64,000 nucleotides of DNA from contig CAJTFS010000001.1 of the NCBI GenBank assembly GCA_910575495.1, positions 124,001 through 188,000 of the forward strand, given 5' to 3'. The first letter of the stretch is position 1; each line of letters begins with the position of its first letter. This document shows, one piece after another, positions 16,799 to 28,173 of this stretch. The notes under the pieces were generated by a model, which worked only from the letters and a program-made list of their open reading frames with translations, did no database searches and had not been told where the DNA came from. The position numbers and the translations under genes are program-made. Origin of the DNA: Bacteroidales bacterium. Its GTDB lineage: Bacteria > Bacteroidota > Bacteroidia > Bacteroidales > Rikenellaceae.

Positions 16799-18628
16799 CT
16801 ACACCTCGGGATGGAAGGACGTGCGGATTTTGCGCGCCCGGGCCTCGCCGACGAGAGCAGCGAGCTCCTCGAAACTGGCGGCCTTGACCTTGGCGACGGT
16901 GCGGAAGTGCTGCAGAAGCTCGCGGACGGTTTTTTCGCCGACGCCGGGAATCTGCTCCAGCTCGCTGTGGATGAAATCCTTGCTGCGTTTCTGACGATGG
17001 AAGGAGATCGCGAAACGGTGCACCTCCTCCTGTATATGCGAAAGCAGGTGGAAGAGCGGCGACGTGGGACGCAGCCCAACCAACAGGGGCGGATAACCGC
17101 AAAGCAGTTCGGCCGTGCGATGGCGGGCATCCTTGGCCAGACCGGCGATGGGAATGTCCAGCTGCAGATGCTCCAGCACCTCGTGGATGGCCCCCATCTG
17201 CCCTTTGCCGCCGTCGGCGATGATCAGATCGGGCAGTTCGGCACCCTCGGCCACCAGGCGGCTGTAACGCCGGTAGACGATCTCGCGCATGGAGGCGTAG
17301 TCGTCGGGCCCCTCGACGGTCTTGACATTGAAATGGCGGTACTCCTTGCGCGAGGGCTTGCCGTCGCGGAAGACCACGCACGACGCCACGGGATGGCTGC
17401 CTTGGAGGTTGGAGTTGTCGAAACACTCGATGTGGCGCGGCTGGCGGTCGAGGCGCAGTTCCTTCTGCAAGGCCGTCATCAGCCGGTCGGTGTGGCGCTC
17501 GGGATTCTTGATTTCGAGGTTCTTGAGCTGCTCGGCGCGGTAGATGCGGGCGCTCTTGCGCGAAAACTCCAGCAAATCGAGCTTCTCGCCCCGCTTGGGC
17601 ACGGTGAAGGTCACACCGTCGAACAGCAGCGTCGTGGAAGGCAGGAAAGGCACGATCACCTCGCGGGCCAGCTCGCCGTCGGCAATGTTCTCGACCGCAT
17701 GCTGGATGGCCAGCGTGAGCATGTCGCGCTCGTCGGCGCCGACTCCCGTCGAGAGACGCACGGTCGAAACGCCCACGACCGAACCGTGGCGGATGCGCAC
17801 GAAGTTGCAATAGGCCACATCGTCGTCGGGCAGGAGCGAAAAGACGTCGACATCGACGATGCGGGCGCTGACGATCACCGACTTGCCGGCGTAGTGGTCC
17901 AGTGCGTCGATCCGCTGCTTGAAACGCTGCGCCTGCTCGAACTTCAGCGCTTCGGCGGCCCGGGCCATCTCGCCCTCGAGATAACTGCGCACCGGCCGCA
18001 GGTCGCCCTTGAGGATCGACGTCACGAGCTCCACCTGCCGGCCGTAATCCTCTTCCGACTGAAGCCCCACGCAGGGACCCTTGCAATTGCCGAGGTGATA
18101 TTGGAGGCAGACCGAATATTTGCCGCGCGCGATCGACTCGGGCGCAAGGTTGAGCTTGCAGGTGCGCAGGGGCACCACCTCGCGGATGAACTCCAGCATG
18201 CTGTGCTGCATCATCATCGAACCGTAGGGACCGAAATATTGCGACCCGTCGCGCACGAGCTGCCGGGTCGACTGCACGCGCGGGAAGTGCTCGCGCCGCA
18301 CCACGATCCAGGGGTAGGTCTTGTCGTCCTTGAGCAGGATGTTGTAGCGCGGCTGCAGAGTCTTGATGAGCGAATTCTCCAGCAGCAGGGCGTCGGTTTC
18401 GCTGTCGACGACGATGTGACGGATTTCGACGATCTGCTTCACCAGTACGCGCACCTTGGCGCTGTGCTCGCGGCTTTGCACGAAGTAGGACGACACGCGC
18501 TTGCGCAAGCTCTTGGCCTTGCCCACATAGATGATCTTGCCCGAGCGGTCCACGAACTGGTAGACGCCCGGCGACAGCGGCAGGAGAGCCACCTGCTCCT
18601 TGAGATCGGTTTTCGCATGTTCGGCCAT
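16799..18628 (-). CDS. uvrC: Excinuclease ABC subunit C
   Basis: 609 residues. N-terminal GIY-YIG nuclease domain (LSPGVYQFVDRSGKIIYVGKAKSLRKRVSSYF), UVR motif region (about 200-240, EEDYGRQVELVTSILKGD), RNase-H-like C-terminal nuclease domain (ECFDNSNLQGSHPVASCVVF, IADGGKGQMGA) and a C-terminal HhH pair (LEQIPGVGEKTVRELLQHF). It makes both incisions in nucleotide-excision repair. I use the ATG of MAEHAKTD; a TTG start three codons earlier would lie inside the promoter -7 box. Confidence 0.96.
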   Translation of the reverse strand: MAEHAKTDLKEQVALLPLSPGVYQFVDRSGKIIYVGKAKSLRKRVSSYFVQSREHSAKVRVLVKQIVEIRHIVVDSETDALLLENSLIKTLQPRYNILLKDDKTYPWIVVRREHFPRVQSTRQLVRDGSQYFGPYGSMMMQHSMLEFIREVVPLRTCKLNLAPESIARGKYSVCLQYHLGNCKGPCVGLQSEEDYGRQVELVTSILKGDLRPVRSYLEGEMARAAEALKFEQAQRFKQRIDALDHYAGKSVIVSARIVDVDVFSLLPDDDVAYCNFVRIRHGSVVGVSTVRLSTGVGADERDMLTLAIQHAVENIADGELAREVIVPFLPSTTLLFDGVTFTVPKRGEKLDLLEFSRKSARIYRAEQLKNLEIKNPERHTDRLMTALQKELRLDRQPRHIECFDNSNLQGSHPVASCVVFRDGKPSRKEYRHFNVKTVEGPDDYASMREIVYRRYSRLVAEGAELPDLIIADGGKGQMGAIHEVLEHLQLDIPIAGLAKDARHRTAELLCGYPPLLVGLRPTSPLFHLLSHIQEEVHRFAISFHRQKRSKDFIHSELEQIPGVGEKTVRELLQHFRTVAKVKAASFEELAALVGEARARKIRTSFHPEV

Positions 18629-18634
18629 ACGAGA

Positions 18635-18667
18635 CAAAGGTAAGCATTATGAATGTTTTCGGCAAGC
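18635..18667 (-). promoter_or_regulatory. uvrC promoter
   Basis: TACCTTTG (18,642-18,635) with a TTG 20 bases upstream; that TTG belongs to the first repeat unit. Only six bases separate the -7 box from the uvrC ATG, so the transcript would be leaderless or nearly so. Confidence 0.65.
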
Positions 18668-19107
18668 CGAGCGCAGAGCCGAACTTGTTCGAGCTATGCC
18701 GAGGCGAGAAAACATGCCCAAAGGGAACGTTTTCGGCAAGCCGAGCGCAGAGCCAAGCCATGCTTGAGCTATGCCGAGGCGAGAAAACTTGCCCAAAGGG
18801 AACGTTTCCGGCAAGCCGAGCGCAGAGCCAAGCTTGCTTGAGCTATGCCGAGGCGAGAAAACTTGCCCAAAGGGAACGTTTCCGGCAAGCCGAGCGCAGA
18901 GCCGAACTTGTTCGAGCTATGCCGAGGCGAGAAAACATGCCCAAAGGGAACGTTTTCGGCAAGCCGAGCGCAGAGCCAAGCCATGCTTGAGCTATGCCGA
19001 GGCGAGAAAACTTGCCCAAAGGGAACGTTTCCGGCAAGCCGAGCGCAGAGCCAAGCTTGCTTGAGCTATGCCGAGGCGAGAAAACATGCCCCGAAAGAAC
19101 GATTAGT
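18653..19107 (-). repeat. Six-unit tandem array of the CTCGGCA repeat, order ABCABC
   Basis: Units begin at 18,660, 18,734, 18,809, 18,883, 18,957 and 19,032 (74 or 75 bases each). Three core types alternate as A-B-C-A-B-C, so the array is two copies of a 223-base trimer. Flanks are nearly constant. Cores are self-complementary in every type: CGAAC-TT-GTTCG (A), CAAGC-CAT-GCTTG (B), CAAGC-TT-GCTTG (C). In minus-strand reading the flanks match the arrays at 35.1 and 57 kb. No coding function; open frames through the array are an effect of the period. Confidence 0.9.
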
Positions 19108-19390
19108 CTGCCGCGCCAGAAACAGCCTGCACGGCACACGCTGCAAGCACGCCCGACAGACCCGGTACAAATCATCCGCAATATTGTTCTACCCATCTAT
19201 ATACTTGATGTACCGGCGTCCTTGGACCTGCATCCTGAATCCTGCATCCGACTGCTGCAACTCGCGGCTATGGCCGCGTATTCAAGTTCCGACCCACCCC
19301 CGAACCCCCGCCTCAGGCAGGGGGCTTCTGACGGAAATCCGACAGAAACGAAATTACAGCATTGTTGATACGACATGGTATATAATCGTG

Positions 19391-19421
19391 TTGTTTTAAT
19401 TGTCCGAATGTATTATCTTTG
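19391..19421 (+). promoter_or_regulatory. Promoter of the lipoprotein/DUF5723 pair
   Basis: TTG (19,391), 20 bases, TATCTTTG (19,414-19,421). The leader to the lipoprotein start is about 75-100 bases. The 19,108-19,390 stretch before it holds no other feature I can see. Confidence 0.8.
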
Positions 19422-19521
19422 CGCCGCAAACCGTTCATTTTCACGCCCGTTTCCGGAACCGGAAAAGTCCAAGGACTCGGTTGCGCCCGCACCCCCAATG
19501 AAAAACCTCGCTTTCAACCCC

Positions 19522-20460
19522 ATGAAAAAACTGTTGCTGCTCTGTCCGCTCGCCCTGCTGGCCGCAGGGTGTTTCGACCGCGACTACGATCTGAGCGACC
19601 TGGACACCGGCCACATCGCCATCGGCGGCGACGCCTCGTGTTTCGAAGTGCCCCTGGCCTGCATCAAGGTGGCCCTCGACGACATCCACGATGACAAGGG
19701 CTCGCTCCGGCAGATGCTCGCCGAAGCCGACGTCTGGCTCCCCGCATCCCTGCCCGACGGCGCCGGCTGCGTGGACCTGCACCGCGTGCGCACCGAAGAC
19801 GCCTACATGGGACGCCTGCTCGATGCGCTGATCGACGAGATGAAGCGCAACGAAGAGAAGCTCGCGCAGGTGGCCGACCTGGCCTGGAGCGACTACCGCA
19901 TCAAGTTTCTGGCCACGCTGAACCTCCCCGACAACGTCTCCAAGACGCTGTTCCTGCAAACTTTCAAGGAGCAGTTCCGGACCGGCAGCACGCTCAGCGA
20001 AGCCATCCGCACCAAAACCGAAGAATCGGCCCGCAACTACCTGACGGCGCTCGACGTCGAGACGCTCGAATACGAACTGGGCGCGATCGACCTGGGCGAC
20101 ATGCTCGACATGCTGACCGCCAACCTCGATCCCGCAAACACCCCCGATCCGGTCAACACCCTCTCGATCGAGGGCGAGGTGATCAGTTCGCTGCCGATCA
20201 CGCTCAACCTCTCGCCGTCGTTCGAGCCGGCCGACATCCGCGTGCCCACGTTCCTTATCGAAGCGGCCGACACCACGCAGCTCCCCTCGACCCGCATCTA
20301 CGCCAAAGACCTTCGCGCGCTTTCCCGCGCCTCGAACGTCACGGTGCGCGTGCCGGTCGACCTGCAACACTACTATCCCGGCACGGTCATCGACCAGCAG
20401 AGTCCGGTCACCATCCGTCTGAGCCTGCGCAAGACCGGCGCCCTGAACCTCAACTACTGA
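19522..20460 (+). CDS. Hypothetical lipoprotein
   Basis: 312 residues. MKKLLLLCPLALLAAGCF is a lipoprotein signal with lipobox LAAGC (Cys 17); an in-frame ATG eight codons earlier would give a longer, less typical signal, so I use the later one. The mature part is acidic after the cysteine (DRDYDLSDLD), mixed helical and then beta-rich, without a motif I recognise. It is eleven bases upstream of a DUF5723 outer-membrane barrel and likely co-transcribed, so an envelope role with that protein is plausible. Function unknown. Confidence 0.8.
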   Translation: MKKLLLLCPLALLAAGCFDRDYDLSDLDTGHIAIGGDASCFEVPLACIKVALDDIHDDKGSLRQMLAEADVWLPASLPDGAGCVDLHRVRTEDAYMGRLLDALIDEMKRNEEKLAQVADLAWSDYRIKFLATLNLPDNVSKTLFLQTFKEQFRTGSTLSEAIRTKTEESARNYLTALDVETLEYELGAIDLGDMLDMLTANLDPANTPDPVNTLSIEGEVISSLPITLNLSPSFEPADIRVPTFLIEAADTTQLPSTRIYAKDLRALSRASNVTVRVPVDLQHYYPGTVIDQQSPVTIRLSLRKTGALNLNY

Positions 20461-20471
20461 CAAGCGGCCTC

Positions 20472-21848
20472 ATGAAAACACTCCGCATGCTCCTGGCGGC
20501 GCTCTTCCTGGCGACCGGCGCCGCAGCCCAGAACCCCACGGCCTACTTCATGGAGGGTTCGACGTTCCGCACGCAGTTCAATCCGGCGTTCGCACCCCTG
20601 CGTGGCTACTTCAACATCCCCGCAGCAGGCGGTATCGACGTCAACATGAACAGCAGCCTTGCGCTCGACGACGTGCTCTACCCGCGCAACGGCAAGCTCG
20701 TCACGATCTTCGACCGGTCGGTCACGGCCGACGAAGCCCTGCGCAACATCAAGGAGAACAACCTGCTCGGACTCGACGTCCGCACCAACATCCTCGGATT
20801 CGGCAAGTTCACCCGCAACCGCAAGAACTTCTGGGCCTTCGACATCAACCTGCATGCCGCGGCCGGAATCAACCTGCCCAAATCGCTGTTCGAATTCGTC
20901 AAGCGCGGCGAAGAAGGCGTCATCCGCAACTTCGGCGCTACGGCCAGCACCTACCTCGATGCAGGCTTCAGCTACTCGTTCCCGCTGCTGGGAGAGAAGC
21001 TCTACGTGGGCGCCAAAGCCAAGGTGCTGGTGGGTCTTGCCCGCGCCAAGGTCAATTTCGACTACATGAACGTCACCATGCACCAGGATCGCTGGGCCGT
21101 CGAAGCCAAGGGATCGATCGACGCCAACATTCCGGGCGCCGAGATCGACTACCGCACCGACGAATCGCAGCGCCCCTACTTCGGCATCGACGACATCGGC
21201 CTCGGCAGCATCAAACCCGCCGGCTACGGATTCGCCGTCGACCTGGGCGCGACGTACGACGTACTGCCCGACCTGCAAGTGTCGCTGGCGCTCACCGATC
21301 TGGGATTCATGAGCTGGAGCAAGACCAGCTCGGTGCGAGGTTACAGCACGGCTCAAGTCGAATATACAGGCATCACCTTGGAGAGCGGCGAAGTGGTCTC
21401 GTCGCCCGACTTCACGTTCGACGAGCTGCTGCGCTTCCGCCCGGACGACAGCCAAACGAAAGCCCGCATGCTGCACGCGTCGCTCAACGCCGGTGCGGAA
21501 TACTTCGTGTGGGACCACCGTGTGGGATTCGGCCTGCTCTACCGCGCCCGCCTCGACGAATACAAGGCGCTGCACAGCGTCACCGGATCGGTCAACTTCT
21601 CGCCCGTGCGGTGGTTTACGCTCACGGCCGCCTACACGCTGGCGGCAGGCCGCGGACACAGCCTGGGACTCGCGCTGAACCTGTGTCCGGGATGGATCAA
21701 CTTCTTCGTGGCCACCGACCTCGCCACGGCCCGGTTCACACCGCAGTACATTCCGGTCCGGCAGCGCTCGGCGAACGTGACCTTCGGCCTCGGATTCCCG
21801 CTCGGCAAACGCGGCCTGCGCATCCGCGACCGAAACCGCAACATCTGA
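20472..21848 (+). CDS. DUF5723 family outer-membrane barrel protein
   Basis: 458 residues. Signal peptide (MKTLRMLLAALFLATGAAAQ, cleavage after AAA) followed by the early family segment YFMEGSTFRTQFNPAFAPLRGYFNIPAAGG and alternating amphipathic strands with aromatic ends through to the C-terminus (NVTFGLGFPLGKRGLRIRDRNRNI). These features fit the Bacteroidetes DUF5723 beta-barrel family. Cargo is unknown. It forms a unit with the preceding lipoprotein. Confidence 0.8.
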   Translation: MKTLRMLLAALFLATGAAAQNPTAYFMEGSTFRTQFNPAFAPLRGYFNIPAAGGIDVNMNSSLALDDVLYPRNGKLVTIFDRSVTADEALRNIKENNLLGLDVRTNILGFGKFTRNRKNFWAFDINLHAAAGINLPKSLFEFVKRGEEGVIRNFGATASTYLDAGFSYSFPLLGEKLYVGAKAKVLVGLARAKVNFDYMNVTMHQDRWAVEAKGSIDANIPGAEIDYRTDESQRPYFGIDDIGLGSIKPAGYGFAVDLGATYDVLPDLQVSLALTDLGFMSWSKTSSVRGYSTAQVEYTGITLESGEVVSSPDFTFDELLRFRPDDSQTKARMLHASLNAGAEYFVWDHRVGFGLLYRARLDEYKALHSVTGSVNFSPVRWFTLTAAYTLAAGRGHSLGLALNLCPGWINFFVATDLATARFTPQYIPVRQRSANVTFGLGFPLGKRGLRIRDRNRNI

Positions 21849-22158
21849 CGACCGGGAAGCGCGCTGTCAAGGCCCGCAGCATCGGTCAGAAAGAAACAAG
21901 CATGCCATAAAGCGACACGCCGCATTGCGCGCTTCGGCGACCGCAGCGGATTGCGGCGCAGCCGTTTACGGCAGGTGTGCGAACGGCCGCGCTCCCGCCC
22001 TGCCGATCACCGGATTTCAGACCAAGCCGCGCCGCGAAGCCGCGTATCCGTATCGAATAAGGTTCGCCGCCATACAGAAAAAAGCGGCGCCTTTCACCAG
22101 GAAAAGCCCGCCCCGTTAACTGTTTCGGGCGTACCCATACCAGAATCGGCCCGAGATA

Positions 22159-22188
22159 TTGTTATTTCAGAATATTTGCTTATCTTTG
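22159..22188 (+). promoter_or_regulatory. Strong promoter with no downstream gene
   Basis: TTG (22,159), 19 bases, TATCTTTG (22,181-22,188), an exact consensus. No rightward coding frame follows for over 2 kb; the next gene is on the other strand. It most simply drives a small RNA. Confidence 0.75.
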
Positions 22189-22192
22189 TCAC

Positions 22193-22316
22193 GAAAGAAC
22201 ACTTGATGTGCCCCGGAAGGGCCTACAAGCGACATATATTGCGATAGTCCGGTTCTCCGTGTGAAGTTGCGTCACTGAATTTTTGAATTCTTCGGCCGGG
22301 CTGTCGCAATTTTTTT
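22193..22316 (+). ncRNA. Candidate small RNA
   Basis: From the predicted start after the promoter at 22,181-22,188 to a seven-T run at 22,310-22,316 (about 124 nt). A 14-bp helix with two G-U pairs joins 22,239-22,252 (TTGCGATAGTCCGG) to 22,296-22,309, directly before the T-run. Inside are a GAATT-TTTG-AATTC hairpin and a GTG...CAC helix; a GCCC-CGGAA-GGGC hairpin lies near the 5' end. I do not recognise a known family. Confidence 0.5.
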
Positions 22317-22470
22317 GCCTTTTCCGATCGCTTTTTTGCTCTTTTCTGCTCAGAGCCGGAAGCATCCGCACCCCATACCGCACCGCCGACAGCCACGCGC
22401 GCAAGCTGAGCCCCGGCAGTCCGGACTCCGCCGGACAACACACCCGGAGCCCCGGTGCAAACCAACAAAA

Positions 22471-22498
22471 GCCCCGTGCTGCGTCCGCAACACGGGGT
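22471..22498. terminator. Bidirectional terminator after the patatin gene
   Basis: GCCCCGTG and CACGGGG(T) enclose a 12-base loop, with TTTTG after the stem on the minus strand and TTTTCTT on the plus strand. It lies 5 bases beyond the patatin stop. Confidence 0.8.
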
Positions 22499-22502
22499 TT
22501 TC

Positions 22503-23288
22503 TTATGCTTCCGCCGCGACGAGCGGCCGCATCAGCACCTGCTCCATCAACTCGCGGCCCGATTCGAGAATCTCCGCAGCGCGGTAGAACTCGAAAATGC
22601 CGAAACGGTCCGAGGGTATCTCGATCAACATGTCGGGCGGATAGATCCGGCACATCAGCTGGGCGATGTGCTGCATCATGATCTCCGACGAAAAGGTGAG
22701 CAGATGATAGTAGTTGAGCGAACGGCTCTGCCCCGAAAAGGGGGCGCTCACGTCCACGGCCACCAACAGATCGCCGGGTTCGCGCACGACGCGGTTGACG
22801 GGCAGGGGGTTGACCGTCCCGCCGTCGACCAACACCATGCCGTTGAGCCGCACGGGCTGGAAAACCGACGGAATGGAGATCGACGAACGGATGGCATCGT
22901 AGAGCCCTCCATGGTCGAAAACCACCTCGCGGCCCGTCAGCAGATCGGCCGCCACGGCGGCGAAAGGCAGCGGCAGATGCTCGATCCGCACCTCGGGCAC
23001 CAGCTCCTTCAGAGCCTTCATCACCCGGTTGCCCTTGACCAGGCCTTCGGAGCTGAAAGCCAGGTCGACCATGCTCAGCACCTTGTAGCGGTCCATGCTG
23101 CAAAGCCACTCTCTGAACTCTTCCAGGTGGCCCGCCGCATACATGCCGCCCACCAGCGCACCCATCGAAGTGCCCGCCACCGAGGCGATCTCGTAGCCGG
23201 CAGCTTCCAGCGCTTCGATGACCCCGATGTGGGCGATGCCGCGCGCGCCGCCGCCGCCCAACACCAGCGAGATCCGTTTCTTCTTCAT
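22503..23288 (-). CDS. Patatin-like phospholipase family protein
   Basis: 261 residues, probably a cytosolic or membrane-associated lipid acyl hydrolase. Oxyanion motif GGGGARG at about residue 12, nucleophile elbow GTSMG (GxSxG) at about 42, and catalytic aspartate in LVDGGTVNPLPV complete the Ser-Asp dyad. No signal peptide. The start is the ATG of MKKKRISLVLGGGG. It lies 102 bases after the 5-FTHF cyclo-ligase gene on the same strand. Substrate is unknown. Confidence 0.9.
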   Translation of the reverse strand: MKKKRISLVLGGGGARGIAHIGVIEALEAAGYEIASVAGTSMGALVGGMYAAGHLEEFREWLCSMDRYKVLSMVDLAFSSEGLVKGNRVMKALKELVPEVRIEHLPLPFAAVAADLLTGREVVFDHGGLYDAIRSSISIPSVFQPVRLNGMVLVDGGTVNPLPVNRVVREPGDLLVAVDVSAPFSGQSRSLNYYHLLTFSSEIMMQHIAQLMCRIYPPDMLIEIPSDRFGIFEFYRAAEILESGRELMEQVLMRPLVAAEA

Positions 23289-23390
23289 AATCAAGAGGTA
23301 TTTGTCATCCGTCGTTCACCATACGGCCGCCATTCGGGGCTGCCGTACTTCTGCACCGGCGCATCTCCCGCAGAGCGGAATGGCCGGCAG

Positions 23391-23966
23391 TTATTTTCCG
23401 CCTCCCCGTGCACGCATCGTGCCGAAGGAATCCCTGTCGTCGACCACCCGGTCCATCGGCGCATCGTGGGGCTCGGCCGGCAAATCCGCAACCAGCTGGT
23501 GAGCATAACACACCCCGATCCGGCACGCACGCATCCCGGGCTGCGCGAGGTAACGGTCGTAATATCCCCTGCCGCGCCCCAGCCGCAGGCCCGACCGGGC
23601 GAAAGCCACGCCCGGCACCACCAGCAGATCGATCTCCCCGGGCCGGCACCGCCCCGCCCGGGGGCCCGGCTCGGCAATGCCGAAAGCGCCGCAGACCATC
23701 GTCGCAGGATCGTAGTCGTAAAACTGCATCGTTTCGCCCTCGACCCGCGGCACGACGATGCGCTTCAACCGGCTCCAGGACGCCAGGACCGCCGCAGTGT
23801 CGGGTTCGTCGGCCAGCGAGCAGAACAGGGCCACGCACCGGGCCGCCGCAAACTCGGCCGAAGCGGCCACCTGCGCCCATATCCGCTCCGACGCTGCGCG
23901 GCGCTCGGTGTCGGACAACGCCCGGTTCGCCCGCTTCATGGCAACGCGTATCTCCTGCTTGGTCAT
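23391..23966 (-). CDS. 5-formyltetrahydrofolate cyclo-ligase
   Basis: 191 residues, the ATP-dependent enzyme that converts 5-formyl-THF to 5,10-methenyl-THF. Visible landmarks are the basic N-terminus (KQEIRVAMKRANRAL), FCSLADEPDT, and the signature LGRGRGYYDRYL after LLVVPGVAFARSG. Length is normal. The C-terminal tail RARGGGK is basic. It may be co-transcribed with the patatin gene. Confidence 0.9.
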   Translation of the reverse strand: MTKQEIRVAMKRANRALSDTERRAASERIWAQVAASAEFAAARCVALFCSLADEPDTAAVLASWSRLKRIVVPRVEGETMQFYDYDPATMVCGAFGIAEPGPRAGRCRPGEIDLLVVPGVAFARSGLRLGRGRGYYDRYLAQPGMRACRIGVCYAHQLVADLPAEPHDAPMDRVVDDRDSFGTMRARGGGK

Positions 23967-24176
23967 AATCTCTATACTTTATGCAACAACATCCGCGGAA
24001 TCCGGGCGCTGCGGCTCGCGGCCGACCGCCTGTTCCGTTTCACCTCCGCCCCGGCACACCGCCATTGGAGGGGCTCCGGCCGCAAAACCGAAACAAACCC
24101 GACCGGCACGGCACCGGCATACCGCTGCATGCGATCGTCAACCCTCGTTTTCAGCGCAAATTCCCCCGCGCCGCTA

Positions 24177-24206
24177 TTGTTATTCTGCAAACAATGGCTA
24201 TCTTTG
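24177..24206 (+). promoter_or_regulatory. sdhCAB promoter
   Basis: TTG (24,177), 19 bases, TATCTTTG (24,199-24,206), followed by a leader of about 125 bases. No other feature is seen in the 23,967-24,335 gap. Confidence 0.8.
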
Positions 24207-24335
24207 CAACGTCGTCGCGAAGAAGACCGCCGCCCGGCGAAAGAGACTTCCGCCCTGCCGCCGCAACCGGCCCCCTGCTTCGTGCCGCAAAGGACAGCAA
24301 CACAAACATCAACAAAAATAATCAATTTTATCGTT

Positions 24336-25040
24336 ATGAGCTCTTTTCTCTGCAATTCTTCCGTGGGCAAGAAGCTGGTGATGAGCATTTCGGGCTGCGC
24401 GCTGGTGCTTTTCATCCTGTTCCACATGGCCATGAACATGACCGCGCTCTTCTCGCCCGAAGCCTACAACGCAATCTGCGGATTCCTGGGCGCCAACTGG
24501 TATGCGCTGGTCGGCACGGCCGGACTGGCCGCGCTGGTGGTGCTGCACTTCGCCTATGCGCTGATCCTCACGGTCAACAACTACCGCGCACGCGGCTCGC
24601 AGCGCTACGCCGTCACCGTACAGGAGAAAGGCGTGAGCTGGGCCTCGAAAAACATGCTCGTGCTGGGCTTCATCGTGCTGGGCGGCCTGGGTCTGCACCT
24701 CTTCAACTTCTGGGCTAAGATGCAGCTCGTGGAGCTGACGGGCGCGCACACCAACTCGCTGGGCCTGGCTCCCACCGACGGTGCGGCGCTGATCGCCTAC
24801 ACCTTCTCGCAGTGGTACTATGTGGCTCTCTACCTGGTATGGTTCGCGGCGCTGTGGTTCCACCTCACGCACGGCGTGTGGTCGATGTTCCAGACCGTGG
24901 GCTGGGCCAACGACACGTGGTATCCGCGCCTGAAGTGCATCTCCAACCTCGTCGCTACGATCATCTTCCTCGGCTTCGCCGCCGTGGCGGTCTTCTACTT
25001 CATCCGGAGCCTTTGCCCCTGCTGCGCAGGCAGCTGCTAA
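24336..25040 (+). CDS. sdhC: Succinate dehydrogenase/fumarate reductase cytochrome b subunit
   Basis: 234 residues with five hydrophobic helices. This is the Bacteroidetes type (SdhC/FrdC of the di-heme b558 family) that anchors the flavoprotein and Fe-S subunits and passes electrons to or from menaquinone. Candidate heme-ligand histidines sit in [36 protein letters not shown] and [13 protein letters not shown]. The ATG begins [20 protein letters not shown]. It is 37 bases before sdhA. Confidence 0.93.
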   Translation: MSSFLCNSSVGKKLVMSISGCALVLFILFHMAMNMTALFSPEAYNAICGFLGANWYALVGTAGLAALVVLHFAYALILTVNNYRARGSQRYAVTVQEKGVSWASKNMLVLGFIVLGGLGLHLFNFWAKMQLVELTGAHTNSLGLAPTDGAALIAYTFSQWYYVALYLVWFAALWFHLTHGVWSMFQTVGWANDTWYPRLKCISNLVATIIFLGFAAVAVFYFIRSLCPCCAGSC

Positions 25041-25077
25041 ATCCGCATTCACCCGTAACAACAAACCGTACGAACAT

Positions 25078-27024
<1,947 letters not shown>

Positions 27025-27062
27025 GGCTTTCTGACGTACAATATTAAAGACAATTCGGAATC

Positions 27063-27806
27063 ATGAATTTCAATCTGAAAATATGGCGTCAGAAGGACGC
27101 CAAGTCGAAGGGCGCTTTCGAGACCTACCGGGTCGAGAACATCTCGGCCGACACGTCGTTCCTCGAAATGCTCGACATTCTGAACAACAACCTTATCCAC
27201 GAGGGCAAGGAACCCGTGGCTTTCGACCACGACTGCCGCGAAGGCATCTGCGGCATGTGCTCGCTCCATATCGACGGCCGGGCCCACGGTCCGGGCGACG
27301 GTGCGACGACCTGCCAGATCTACATGCGCAAGTTCAAGGACGGCGCGACGATCACCATCGAGCCGTGGCGCTCGGCGGCGTTCCCCGTCATCAAGGACCT
27401 GGTGGTGAACCGCTCGGCCTACGACGAGATTCTCCAGGCCGGAGGCTTCATCTCGGTGCGCACCAACTCGGTGCCCGATGCCAACGCCATTCCTATCCCG
27501 AAGGCCGACGCCGACGAATCGATGGATGCCGCGGCCTGCATCGGCTGCGGTGCCTGCGCAGCGACCTGCAAGAACGGTTCGGCCATGCTTTTCGTGGCAG
27601 CCCGCGTCTCGTCGCTGGCCAAGCTGCCCCAGGGCCGTGTAGAGGGTGCCCGTCGTGCCAAGGCGATGGTCGCCAAGATGGACGAACTGGGATTCGGCAA
27701 CTGCACCAACACCGGTGCCTGCCAGGCCGAATGCCCGAAGTCGATCTCCATCGCACACATCGCCCGGCTCAACCGCGAGTTCCTCTCGGCGAAGTTCGAA
27801 GACTGA
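27063..27806 (+). CDS. sdhB: Succinate dehydrogenase/fumarate reductase iron-sulfur subunit
   Basis: 247 residues. The N-terminal ferredoxin-like domain has the [2Fe-2S] cysteines in [14 protein letters not shown] plus a later cysteine in TTCQIYM. The C-terminal domain has [14 protein letters not shown] and [14 protein letters not shown] for the [4Fe-4S] and [3Fe-4S] clusters. It carries electrons between quinone and flavin. Last gene of the operon, followed by a terminator. Confidence 0.96.
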   Translation: MNFNLKIWRQKDAKSKGAFETYRVENISADTSFLEMLDILNNNLIHEGKEPVAFDHDCREGICGMCSLHIDGRAHGPGDGATTCQIYMRKFKDGATITIEPWRSAAFPVIKDLVVNRSAYDEILQAGGFISVRTNSVPDANAIPIPKADADESMDAAACIGCGACAATCKNGSAMLFVAARVSSLAKLPQGRVEGARRAKAMVAKMDELGFGNCTNTGACQAECPKSISIAHIARLNREFLSAKFED

Positions 27807-27827
27807 CGGACCTCCGTCCGACACAGC

Positions 27828-27860
27828 AAGCGGAATCCTTACGAAGGGTTCCGCTTTTTT
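27828..27860 (+). terminator. sdhCAB terminator
   Basis: AAGCGGAA and TTCCGCTT with an inner CCTT/AAGG extension form a long stem followed by a T-run, 22 bases after the sdhB stop. Confidence 0.9.
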
Positions 27861-28089
27861 CATGCAGCTGCGGCACCGCATACGTCATTGCACCGCACCG
27901 ACAGCCGTGCGAAAAACCGCATCGCACCCAGGCGTGAAAACAAAAGGCTCGGGAACTCCGCTGACCGCCCGCGCAGAAAAAGCGCCTGCAGACGTATCGG
28001 ATGAAGCTCTATTATACATAGGTAACCACGCTCTGCCCACCGCAAAACAAGAAAAAAGCAACTTTTATCGAAAAATTCAATACTTTGCA

Positions 28090-28120
28090 TTGCATAATAC
28101 CAAAAAGAGCATTATATTTG
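28090..28120 (+). promoter_or_regulatory. Promoter of the PspC/PadR operon
   Basis: TTG (28,090), 20 bases, TATATTTG (28,113-28,120), in an A/T-rich stretch. The gap 27,861-28,173 shows nothing else. Confidence 0.7.
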
Positions 28121-28173
28121 CAATGTAAAAATAGCAAAAACGCAACAACAAACCCTGTAACCCCTGTCGGACC

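Noticed and set aside
18653..19107. CRISPR-like array
   Set aside because: The whole 74-base unit is repeated, cores recur as three types, and no unique spacers or cas genes are present.
22455..24335. Long N-terminal extension of sdhC
   Set aside because: The frame upstream is antisense to the patatin and cyclo-ligase genes and crosses the sdh promoter; SdhC begins at MSSFLCNSS.
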